From: Rhodoferax lithotrophicus | GTDB taxonomy: Bacteria; Pseudomonadota; Gammaproteobacteria; Burkholderiales; Burkholderiaceae_C | Assembly: GCF_019973615.1 (NCBI RefSeq) | Contig: NZ_AP024238.1 | Location: 4,361,989 to 4,425,988 of the forward strand | Length of the DNA stretch: 64,000 bases | Reading direction: 5' to 3' | In this document: positions 57,231 through 64,000 of the stretch, piece after piece | How the letters are laid out: each line of letters starts with the position of its first letter | How positions within the stretch are numbered: the stretch's first letter is position 1 | Program-made: the position numbers and the translations under genes | The notes under the pieces: model-generated | Databases searched by the model: none | What the model saw: only the letters and a program-made list of their open reading frames with translations | What the model was told of the DNA's origin: nothing

Positions 57231-57296
57231 GACGGTTCTAACTCACATCAAAGTGGGTTTGAGTTTAGGGGCTGAGCACATACCGGATACGCCAAC

Positions 57297-58064
57297 TTAA
57301 TAGCTGCGAGCAAAAAACACCGCACTCATCACCAGGCCGGTGCAGATCACGCCCGCACGCACCCACTTGGCAGGCAGTCGTTTGGACCAGCGGGCACCCC
57401 AAAAACCACCCGCCGTGGCGGCCAGCATCATCAACACACCTTCACGCCAGGCAATCACCCCGGCCAACACAAAGGCGGCCACAGACAACCAGGACAACAC
57501 CAACGAGTTGAGGTTTTTCAGCGCATTGGCCGTGTGAATGTGGCGCTCACCCGTGGCGCTGTAGAGCGCCATCAACAAAATGCCCAGGCCACCGTTGAAA
57601 TAACCACCGTAAATACAGGCCAGCAACAAGCCGGGTTCACGCCATTTGGCCAGGTGAGTGTCGCCCTGGGCCGCACGGGTGGCTCGCTTGGCAATGGCCG
57701 GGCCCGCCGCAAACAACACGGTGGCAAACAACAGCAGCCAGGGCACGATGCCTGAAAACAACTTGGCCGGGGTCACCAACAGCAGCAAGGCACCCACCAC
57801 CCCACCCAAGGATGCAATCACCATTTCGCGCTTCAGCCGGGTCAGGGACATGGCGCGTAATTCAGATTTGAAACCCAGCGTGCTGCCCAGGTAACCAGGG
57901 CTGACCGCCAATGCACTGGTCGCGTTGGCCATGATGGGTGGTACGCCGGTAAAGATGAGCGCAGGCAAGGTCAAAAAACTGCCGCCACCAGCAATGGCAT
58001 TCAGCACACCTGCGGCAAACGCAGCACTGGCAAGCAACAGGGAAGTGGCTAAAAAATCAGGCAT
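57297..58064 (-). CDS. TauE/SafE-family (sulfite exporter-like) permease
   Basis: A 255-residue membrane protein with about seven to eight helices. It begins ATSLLLASAAFAAGVLNAIAGGGSFLTLPAL, the family signature, with the second repeat at LLACIYGGYFNGGLGILLMALY. Members export sulfite or other organic anions; the substrate here is unknown. The 66-base gap to the c-di-GMP gene leaves co-transcription possible but not shown. Confidence 0.9.
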   Translation of the reverse strand: MPDFLATSLLLASAAFAAGVLNAIAGGGSFLTLPALIFTGVPPIMANATSALAVSPGYLGSTLGFKSELRAMSLTRLKREMVIASLGGVVGALLLLVTPAKLFSGIVPWLLLFATVLFAAGPAIAKRATRAAQGDTHLAKWREPGLLLACIYGGYFNGGLGILLMALYSATGERHIHTANALKNLNSLVLSWLSVAAFVLAGVIAWREGVLMMLAATAGGFWGARWSKRLPAKWVRAGVICTGLVMSAVFFARSY

Positions 58065-58120
58065 GGTGTGATGGTGATTAAAAAATAGGGGAACGCCGGA
58101 CGGAGGTATTTCATATAAAA

Positions 58121-58163
58121 AAATAGCCTCTGGTGCTTATTCATAAAGCCTAAGTAGCTATTG
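58121..58163. repeat. Dispersed repeat copy between the TauE/SafE and gspB genes
   Basis: On the + strand AAATAGCCTCTGGTGCTTAT then TCATAAAGCCTAAGTAGCTATTG. The reverse strand matches the copies at 36168 and inside ltaE. An imperfect hairpin spans the copy. It lies in the 110-base gap before gspB's end. Confidence 0.7.
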
Positions 58164-58174
58164 ATAATATAGCA

Positions 58175-58927
58175 TCAATAACCCATCTGAAACCGGGTTC
58201 CACGAAAGCTGAACACGGCACTGCGCACGCGAATTTCTTCCAGAATGAGCTCAGCCGCGACCGTGCTGCCTTGGGGTAACACCTGGTTATTCACCAGCAA
58301 CAGGCGCTGGCTGGGGCTGTCTGAATATACGCTGCCGGTGATTTGTACTGCGGGGATTTGACGGCGCAGACTCTCGGGCAGATCAGCCAACTTCGGCACA
58401 GGTGATGCTTGCGCCGCTGGCAGGGCCAAGGAGGCCACTGGCGGCTGAGGGACAGGCGTGCCGGGCGGATGGTTGGCCGCAGGGGTTTCCGGCTTGCTTG
58501 GGGCCACGGGCTGGGGTGCTGCACTGGTGGAAACCACCCTATCCTGCCGGGGCAACGGTGGCTCTTGAACCACGGCCTTGGTTGCAGGTGGCGCAACCGC
58601 TTGCGGCTGGTCGCGCGGCACCACTTGCAGGACGACGACAGGCGCACGGACAGGCAGCTCGGCAGATGGAATGACGGGGGCCGCCACGGTGCTCACGGGT
58701 GGGGTCGCCTGAGCGGCCTCACCGGTAGAAGTGCGCCAAGCCCAGAACCCCCAGCCAGCCCCCATCAGTACAGCGATGGCAAGCCCCCTCCATAAAACAC
58801 GCTGGCGACTGGTGACGGTGGTGCTTGTGTGATTCACCCCAGGCAGGGGTTGGGCGTGCAGACCCGGCACGGTGCCGCGTGCACGCTGCGCTTCAGCACG
58901 TTGGAGAGCATCAAGAATGTAGGACAT
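58175..58927 (-). CDS. gspB: General secretion pathway protein B-like (GspB)
   Basis: A 250-residue protein with the typical MSYILDALQRAEAQRARGTVPG start. One membrane helix lies at about residues 45-65, then a long Pro/Ala-rich periplasmic linker. The C-terminal GspB domain reads AVQITGSVYSDSPSQRLLLVNNQ and ends FRGTRFQMGY. Its partner is the ExeA-like ATPase encoded four bases upstream. The pair helps assemble the type II secretin through the peptidoglycan in known systems. No other gsp genes are in the window. Confidence 0.85.
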   Translation of the reverse strand: MSYILDALQRAEAQRARGTVPGLHAQPLPGVNHTSTTVTSRQRVLWRGLAIAVLMGAGWGFWAWRTSTGEAAQATPPVSTVAAPVIPSAELPVRAPVVVLQVVPRDQPQAVAPPATKAVVQEPPLPRQDRVVSTSAAPQPVAPSKPETPAANHPPGTPVPQPPVASLALPAAQASPVPKLADLPESLRRQIPAVQITGSVYSDSPSQRLLLVNNQVLPQGSTVAAELILEEIRVRSAVFSFRGTRFQMGY

Positions 58928-58931
58928 AGGT

Positions 58932-60680
58932 TCAGCGGAATTCGGTTTGCAAGTGTGGCTGGGTCAACCCCAGAGCGCGTTCGATTTGCATGAAGGTCAT
59001 CGCACCAGGCCAACCGTCAGGCTTTAACCCGTTGACTTGCTGGAAAGCGGCCACGCGCTGGCGCAACGCCGCGTCCAGCACCGGCTCGGAGACATGAACA
59101 AGGGGAAGGGCACGGCCTTCCATACGGGCCAACTGCTCGGTCAGTTGCCGGATCATCGGCCCACGGGAGCCCTCTTTGAAATCGGTGGTGAACCCCATGG
59201 GGGGCTTCCAGTAGGTGGCAAAGTCTCCCTGCCAGAGCTGGCTGAGGGCCATCACTCCCACCACCACCCGTTGATCCCCGATCAGCAGAGTGGCAGAGGC
59301 TGGTGTCAAGCCAATCAACACCGCATACACCGGCGGGGCGGAGCCCGACTTCAGCGTCAAGATACCAGGGCGACCCAATTGACGCAGTTGCACCAGGGTG
59401 AGTCGACTGGCCTGATGGCATAACAGCTGTTGCCGGGCGGCAGCGGCACAAGGATCACCACTGGATGCGGGCAGGGACCAGACCGCGGCCAGCGCACGCC
59501 AAGCGGTCGGCAGGTCTTGCGGCATGGCGGCCCACAAGGTGCTCTGATGATCCAGAGCCACCCCCACGGGCGGTAGCGCAGCACCCTGGCTAGCGGGCGG
59601 CACCACCGTGGCACTGGCACCGGTACTCGGGCTTGAGGTGGGCGCACGCGCAGTCGTGGTGGCGGCTACGCTGGCAGGGACAGACGGGTGAGAGATGGCG
59701 GCGCTTGGGGTGCCACTGGCGGGCTTGACTGCCAGTGGCCAAAACCGCCAGAATGCCACCGCAACAACTACAAAAAAAAGAGCTGCCAGCGCAACAATCA
59801 CGGGCATTACAGCCAAATTCTTTGTTTTATTTTCAAATTCGCCAAAAACCTCCGTGGCGGCTTGGCGAACCACCTTGGCATTCACACGTGCCGCGCCGGT
59901 TGTCCAGGCTCCCAGCAGGGCGCGACCACATAGCAAATTGATGCGCCGCGGCACACCACGCGTCAGCTGGTGAATAAGCACCAGGGCTTGGGGTTCAAAC
60001 GGCTGAGCACCGGTGTGGCCAGCCACCGCCAGCCGGTGCTCAATGTAATGAGCGGTTTCTGCTGCATTCAGCGTACCCAGATGAAAACGCGCCACCACAC
60101 GTTGGGCCAGTTGCTCCAGTGCTGGGCTGGCCAGCAGGGTGCGCAACTCGGGCTGGCCAATCAACACAATCTGCAGCAGCTTGCGCTCATGGGTTTCCAG
60201 ATTGGTGAGCAAGCGCAGTTGCTCCAGGACATCCCCGCTGAGATTTTGCGCCTCATCAATGATGAGCACACAGTTTTCCCCGGCCGCATGGCTTTGCAAC
60301 AAATAGGCATTTAACGCATCAATGTAGCTTTTGGCCGTGGGCGCAGAGGCCATGCCACTCGGCAACGCGATGTGGAATTCTTCGCAAATCGACTGCAGCA
60401 GCTCCTGCACGGTGAGCTTGGGGTTGAAGATGTAGGCGACATGGCAACCGTCAGGAATCTGCTCCAGAAAGCAGCGGCAAATGGTGGTTTTGCCTGCGCC
60501 AATATCCCCCGTGAGCAACACAAATCCGCCCCCCGTACCACCGGCCGCACCGGTTTGCCCCGCCACGCCATAAAGCAGGTGTGCCAAAGCCTCGCGGTGG
60601 CGCTCGCTCATGAATAAAAACCGCGGGTCCGGGGCAATCGAGAACGGGTCTTGCGTCAGACCAAAGTGTTGGGTGTACAT
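58932..60680 (-). CDS. gspA: ExeA/GspA-like ATPase with peptidoglycan-binding domain
   Basis: A 582-residue protein of the inner membrane. The N-terminal AAA-type ATPase begins MYTQHFGLTQDPFSIAPDPRFLF. Walker A is TGDIGAGKTTICR, Walker B VLIIDEAQNLSGD. A membrane helix is at about residues 292-315. The periplasmic part is a Pro/Ser/Thr-rich linker ending in a peptidoglycan-binding_1 domain (VAAFQQVNGLKPDGWPGAMT). It forms a pair with gspB. Length and architecture are normal for the family. Confidence 0.9.
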   Translation of the reverse strand: MYTQHFGLTQDPFSIAPDPRFLFMSERHREALAHLLYGVAGQTGAAGGTGGGFVLLTGDIGAGKTTICRCFLEQIPDGCHVAYIFNPKLTVQELLQSICEEFHIALPSGMASAPTAKSYIDALNAYLLQSHAAGENCVLIIDEAQNLSGDVLEQLRLLTNLETHERKLLQIVLIGQPELRTLLASPALEQLAQRVVARFHLGTLNAAETAHYIEHRLAVAGHTGAQPFEPQALVLIHQLTRGVPRRINLLCGRALLGAWTTGAARVNAKVVRQAATEVFGEFENKTKNLAVMPVIVALAALFFVVVAVAFWRFWPLAVKPASGTPSAAISHPSVPASVAATTTARAPTSSPSTGASATVVPPASQGAALPPVGVALDHQSTLWAAMPQDLPTAWRALAAVWSLPASSGDPCAAAARQQLLCHQASRLTLVQLRQLGRPGILTLKSGSAPPVYAVLIGLTPASATLLIGDQRVVVGVMALSQLWQGDFATYWKPPMGFTTDFKEGSRGPMIRQLTEQLARMEGRALPLVHVSEPVLDAALRQRVAAFQQVNGLKPDGWPGAMTFMQIERALGLTQPHLQTEFR

Positions 60681-60908
60681 GCCAAAACGGGCTTGAGTGC
60701 TTGAGGTGTGATGGAAATCGTATTGTCAACGACTCGCCACCCACCGGTTTGCACCCAACATGGTGCCGATGAAAAATCGGCCCGTCTCTGTCCGCGGCCG
60801 ATGGTGCCCTCTTTGAAAGCCGTGATAACGAGGCTTGCAAGCAATCTACATCATGGATTTGTGCGTACTTTTTGGTGTAAAAACAAACGTCAAGACTTGA
60901 GGTACACG

Positions 60909-61127
60909 ATGAAACTCGACCAACTCCCCGGCAATCCTTACAGCACCAAGGTCACCATAGCCTGGCTTGTGCTGTCGCATGGGGACAGCGGTCTGAGGTT
61001 AACAGCATGCCCCCAACCGGTACCCGATGCCGGTATGCCACGTTTGGTGAACTGGCTGACTCACGTCAAACCACGTATTTCGGCGGCCAGCATCCTCAAG
61101 GCCACCGGAATTTCCCTGGCCCAGTGA
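60909..61127 (+). CDS. Possible small hypothetical protein
   Basis: A 72-residue ORF beginning MKLDQLPGNPYSTKVTIAWL with a TGAGGT ribosome site close to its ATG. It ends seven bases before the hybrid kinase start. No family is recognised. The tight spacing favours co-transcription, but a decayed fragment or chance ORF is possible. The rest of 60681-60908 shows no gene and must hold the divergent promoters for gspA and this transcript. Confidence 0.35.
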   Translation: MKLDQLPGNPYSTKVTIAWLVLSHGDSGLRLTACPQPVPDAGMPRLVNWLTHVKPRISAASILKATGISLAQ

Positions 61128-61134
61128 CGTATTT

Positions 61135-63459
61135 ATGACCCATGGATTGATGCCCAAAATCCCACCCGCCGTTTTGCCATTCAGTGCATTGGCGGCTTTG
61201 GAATGGACCGATACCCCCATGTGGGTGTTTGACTTGGCTGGCAAATGCATGCGCTGGGCCAACCCGGCGGGCTTGGCTTTTTGGAACGCGGCCACACTTG
61301 AAGATTTTCTGGCGCGTGATTTTTCCAATCTTTCACCCAGCACCATCACACGTAACCAGGCGCAGATGGACGAACATGCAGCCGGCCACTGTGGGCGCGA
61401 CCAGTGGACGGTTTACCCGCACGGCAAACCCACGACCTTGAACGCTCACACCATCGGGGTTGAACTCCCGGATGGCAGCCGAGCCATTCTGTACGAGGCC
61501 TCGCTGGTTCAGACCTCCCTGGACCCCTCGGTGCTGCGGGGTGTTGAAGCCATGCAGCAGACGCCTATGATCGTTGGACTCTTCCGTGTATCTGACGGCA
61601 GTGCCGTGATGCGCAACCCATCAGGCGTACACAGTTTTGGCATCATGGACACGTCGGTTCGTCGCAACGATTTTGCTGCCATGTTTGTAGACCCGGTGCA
61701 GGCTGAGCGCGCTCTTGTCCACGTGCGCAGCGATCACATCCACACGGCCGAGGCCGAGCTGAGCACCCTGAAGGGGCCGCGTTGGTATGAATTTGATGCC
61801 CGCCCGGTATTGGATCCGGTGACCGGTGAGCCGATGCTTCAATTCAACGCCCAGGACATCAGCCAACGCAAGCAGGCTGAAGCTGAAATCCAGCGCAGCG
61901 CACACCTCCTGCGTGCCGCCATAGACACCGTAGGCGAAGCCTTTGTGATGTACGACGCAGATGACCGTTTGTTGTTCTGCAATGACAAATACCGCAGTTT
62001 GTATGCCACTTCCAGCGACCTGATCGTGCCCGGTGCAAGCTTTGAAAGCATCATTCGAACAGGGGCTGAGCGCGGCCAGTACAAAGATGCCATAGGACGC
62101 GTGGACGAGTGGGTCACTGAGCGTATGGCCGTCCATCGTGCCAGCAACATCCATCTGGTGCAGCATCTCGACGACGGACATTGGCTGCGTGTGATTGAGC
62201 GAAAGATGCCTGACGGGCAAACGGTAGGCTTTCGCATCGACATCACGGAACTGGTGCATGCCAGAGAAGTGGCCGAGGCAGCCAACCTGGCCAAAAGCCA
62301 GTTTTTAGCCACCATGAGCCACGAAATCCGTACCCCGATGAATGGCATTCTGGGCATGGCGCAGCTATTGCTGCTGCCCAATCCCAACGAAGCTGAGCGG
62401 CTGGACTACGCACGCACCATTCAGTCTAGCGGGCAGACCCTGTTGGCTCTGCTCAACGATATTCTGGATTTATCAAAAATCGAGGCCGGCAAGTTGCAAC
62501 TTGAATCCACGGTATTTGCGCCTGACACACTCATTCACGAATGCCACAACCTGTTTGCCGGGGCCGCTAAAACCAAAGGCCTGCCGATCGAAACTCAGTG
62601 GAAAGGGGCCACGGGTCAGTGCTACCAGACCGATGCCAACCGGCTGCGTCAAATGCTCTCCAACCTGGTTGGTAATGCGCTCAAGTTCACATCCAAAGGC
62701 CATATCCGCATAGATGCCTGTGAGATCCAGCACACGAAAGAATCAGCTTTGCTGGAGTTTTCGGTTAGCGACACGGGTATAGGTATCCCGGCTCACAAAC
62801 TCGATTTGTTGTTCAAACCGTTTTCACAAACCGACAGCTCCACGACCCGTGAGTTTGGGGGGTCTGGGCTGAGCTTGTCCATTGTGCGTAACCTGGCTAA
62901 AGCCATGGGTGGTGATGTCGGGGTCGTGAGCGAACCTGGCCAAGGATCACGTTTCTGGTTTCGGGTACAGGCCCGCCGCATCGCCGAAACACAAGAGGTC
63001 CACCCAGGTGTGTACCAGGCATCCGAGGTGGGTCCAGCCAGTGCCCACCAGCTGCTTCACGGCCATGTGCTGGTGGTTGAAGACAATCTGGTCAACTGCA
63101 GGGTCATCCAATCGCTGCTGGGCAACCTGGGAATGACCGTGTCTGTGGTCCATAACGGTCAGCAGGCGGTGGACTACATTACCCAAGCCAACCAGTCCGA
63201 GCCGGAGACCACGCCCCTGCTGGTACTGATGGACTTGCATATGCCCGTGATGGATGGCTACAGTGCCACCGAAAGCATCAGACGCTGGGAAGCGGAAAAG
63301 GGGTACCCACGCTTGCCCGTCATCGCCCTGACTGCGGATGCCTTTGAAGAAGACCGCCAGCGTTGCCTGGCCATCGGCATGAACGATTTTTTGACAAAAC
63401 CCATTGCCTTGGAGGCCCTTCAAAAAGCCTTAACCCGCTGGTTACCTGCGACTTTTTGA
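61135..63459 (+). CDS. Cytoplasmic PAS hybrid histidine kinase
   Basis: A 774-residue signalling protein without clear membrane helices. Three PAS-like domains (about residues 20-100, 140-240 and 255-380) precede the HisKA domain with SHEIRTPMNGILGMAQ. The HATPase domain has the DTGIGIP box and FGGSGLSLSIV, in which the usual GLGL has serine in place of glycine. A receiver follows (LVVEDNLVNCRV, LMDLHMPVMDGYS, FLTKPIAL) with all phospho-relay residues. An output partner is not adjacent. The start is the first ATG in frame at 61135. Confidence 0.92.
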   Translation: MTHGLMPKIPPAVLPFSALAALEWTDTPMWVFDLAGKCMRWANPAGLAFWNAATLEDFLARDFSNLSPSTITRNQAQMDEHAAGHCGRDQWTVYPHGKPTTLNAHTIGVELPDGSRAILYEASLVQTSLDPSVLRGVEAMQQTPMIVGLFRVSDGSAVMRNPSGVHSFGIMDTSVRRNDFAAMFVDPVQAERALVHVRSDHIHTAEAELSTLKGPRWYEFDARPVLDPVTGEPMLQFNAQDISQRKQAEAEIQRSAHLLRAAIDTVGEAFVMYDADDRLLFCNDKYRSLYATSSDLIVPGASFESIIRTGAERGQYKDAIGRVDEWVTERMAVHRASNIHLVQHLDDGHWLRVIERKMPDGQTVGFRIDITELVHAREVAEAANLAKSQFLATMSHEIRTPMNGILGMAQLLLLPNPNEAERLDYARTIQSSGQTLLALLNDILDLSKIEAGKLQLESTVFAPDTLIHECHNLFAGAAKTKGLPIETQWKGATGQCYQTDANRLRQMLSNLVGNALKFTSKGHIRIDACEIQHTKESALLEFSVSDTGIGIPAHKLDLLFKPFSQTDSSTTREFGGSGLSLSIVRNLAKAMGGDVGVVSEPGQGSRFWFRVQARRIAETQEVHPGVYQASEVGPASAHQLLHGHVLVVEDNLVNCRVIQSLLGNLGMTVSVVHNGQQAVDYITQANQSEPETTPLLVLMDLHMPVMDGYSATESIRRWEAEKGYPRLPVIALTADAFEEDRQRCLAIGMNDFLTKPIALEALQKALTRWLPATF

Positions 63460-63544
63460 AGCACCAAAACATCTTCAACGTCCATGGGTCCATGTCCCAA
63501 TGCCGCATCAGCGCAATTGGATTTTCGCGAGCAGCGGTGTCGTG

Positions 63545-64000
63545 TTACGCAAGTGCCCGCTGGATGATGATCTTCTGCACGTCGCTAGTGCCTTCGTAAA
63601 TCTGGCACACCCGCACATCGCGATAGATGCGCTCGACCGGGAAGTCGTTCACCACGCCGTAACCACCCAGCGTCTGGATGGCGGCACTGCAGACTTGCTC
63701 GGCCATTTCGCTGGCAAAGAATTTGGCCATGGCGGCCTCTTTCAGGCAGGGTTTGCCAGCATCGCGCAATGATGCAGCATGCCAGATCAGTTGTCTGGCC
63801 GCTTCCAGCTTGGTCGCACACTCGGCCAGCCGGAAGCCGACCGCCTGGTGGTTAAAAATGGCGGTCCCAAAGCTTTGTCGATCTTGGGCATAAGCCAGTG
63901 CCACCTCAAACGCACTGCGCGCCATACCCACACTTTGCGCAGCAATACCGATGCGGCCCCCCTCCAGCCCCCCCAAAGCAATGCCGTAGCCCTGGCCTTC
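63545..64000 (-). CDS. Acyl-CoA dehydrogenase, C-terminal part (gene runs off the window)
   Basis: The last 151 codons of a gene that leaves the window at base 64000. It reads EGQGYGIALGGLEGGRIGIA, then QSVGMARSAFEVALAYAQDR, and RVCQIYEGTSDVQKIIIQRALA. This matches the C-terminal domain of short-chain acyl-CoA dehydrogenases, with FGTAIFNHQAVGFRLAE and the catalytic-region end YEGTSDVQ. The open frame has no stop up to the window end, so no start can be assigned. Substrate specificity cannot be judged. Confidence 0.93.
   Translation of the reverse strand, partial: EGQGYGIALGGLEGGRIGIAAQSVGMARSAFEVALAYAQDRQSFGTAIFNHQAVGFRLAECATKLEAARQLIWHAASLRDAGKPCLKEAAMAKFFASEMAEQVCSAAIQTLGGYGVVNDFPVERIYRDVRVCQIYEGTSDVQKIIIQRALA

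Overview
The window reads as a chromosomal segment of a betaproteobacterium of the Burkholderiales, most likely Comamonadaceae and close to Rhodoferax. The evidence is the gene order tRNA-Tyr/Gly/Thr-tuf-tRNA-Trp-secE-nusG-rplKAJL-rpoBC, the rsmB-DUF4390-ntrY-ntrX cluster, a trp cluster of betaproteobacterial type, and short AGCTAT/GCGCTTG palindromic repeats like those scattered through Comamonadaceae genomes. This assignment is inference from content and order; no database search was possible.

Layout. 1-2.6 kb: end of an unidentified gene, alanine racemase and the divergent lysophospholipid transporter lplT. 2.77-3.14 kb: four tRNAs (Phe, Asn, Asp, Gly). 3.2-8.1 kb: rsmB, a DUF4390 gene, NtrY-like kinase and a short NtrX-like regulator. 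8.2-22.1 kb: the RNA polymerase, ribosomal protein, EF-Tu and tRNA block, all on the minus strand. 22.2-32.7 kb: a trp cluster read as trpE, diguanylate cyclase, trpG, DUF6880 gene, ltaE, lysE-like exporter, trpD, a 45-residue membrane protein, trpC, ung, with very tight junctions. 33.1-36.2 kb: secreted chalcone-isomerase-like protein, periplasmic Cache protein and a chemoreceptor. 36.2-39.8 kb: recQ, AhpD-like protein, YccF protein, DUF1653 protein and a universal stress protein. 40.1-46.1 kb: a large propeller-type diguanylate cyclase, a 5'-nucleotidase lipoprotein and a small secreted protein. 46.1-50.2 kb: amino-acid-type binding protein, universal stress protein, TerC-family protein, glycerate kinase. 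50.3-53.9 kb: three co-oriented secreted proteins of unknown role, one with a LAS-type zinc peptidase signature. 54.1-58.1 kb: glutaredoxin-like protein, hemerythrin-PAS-GGDEF-EAL protein, TauE/SafE exporter. 58.2-63.5 kb: GspB/ExeA-like pair and a hybrid histidine kinase. The window ends inside an acyl-CoA dehydrogenase gene.

The most interesting items are: (1) a complete membrane diguanylate cyclase gene inserted between trpE and trpG with 4-base stop/start overlaps on both sides; (2) an undescribed-looking 45-residue membrane ORF fitted exactly between trpD and trpC; (3) a dispersed family of 35-45 bp imperfect palindromes, one copy sitting in frame inside ltaE and apparently adding protein sequence; (4) the three-gene secreted LAS-peptidase-like operon, whose first gene is split from its signal peptide by one base at a G7 tract. 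The tuf gene also carries a one-base homopolymer frameshift, so sequencing error must be considered for both frameshifts. Three intact GGDEF proteins, with different sensor modules, lie within 30 kb.
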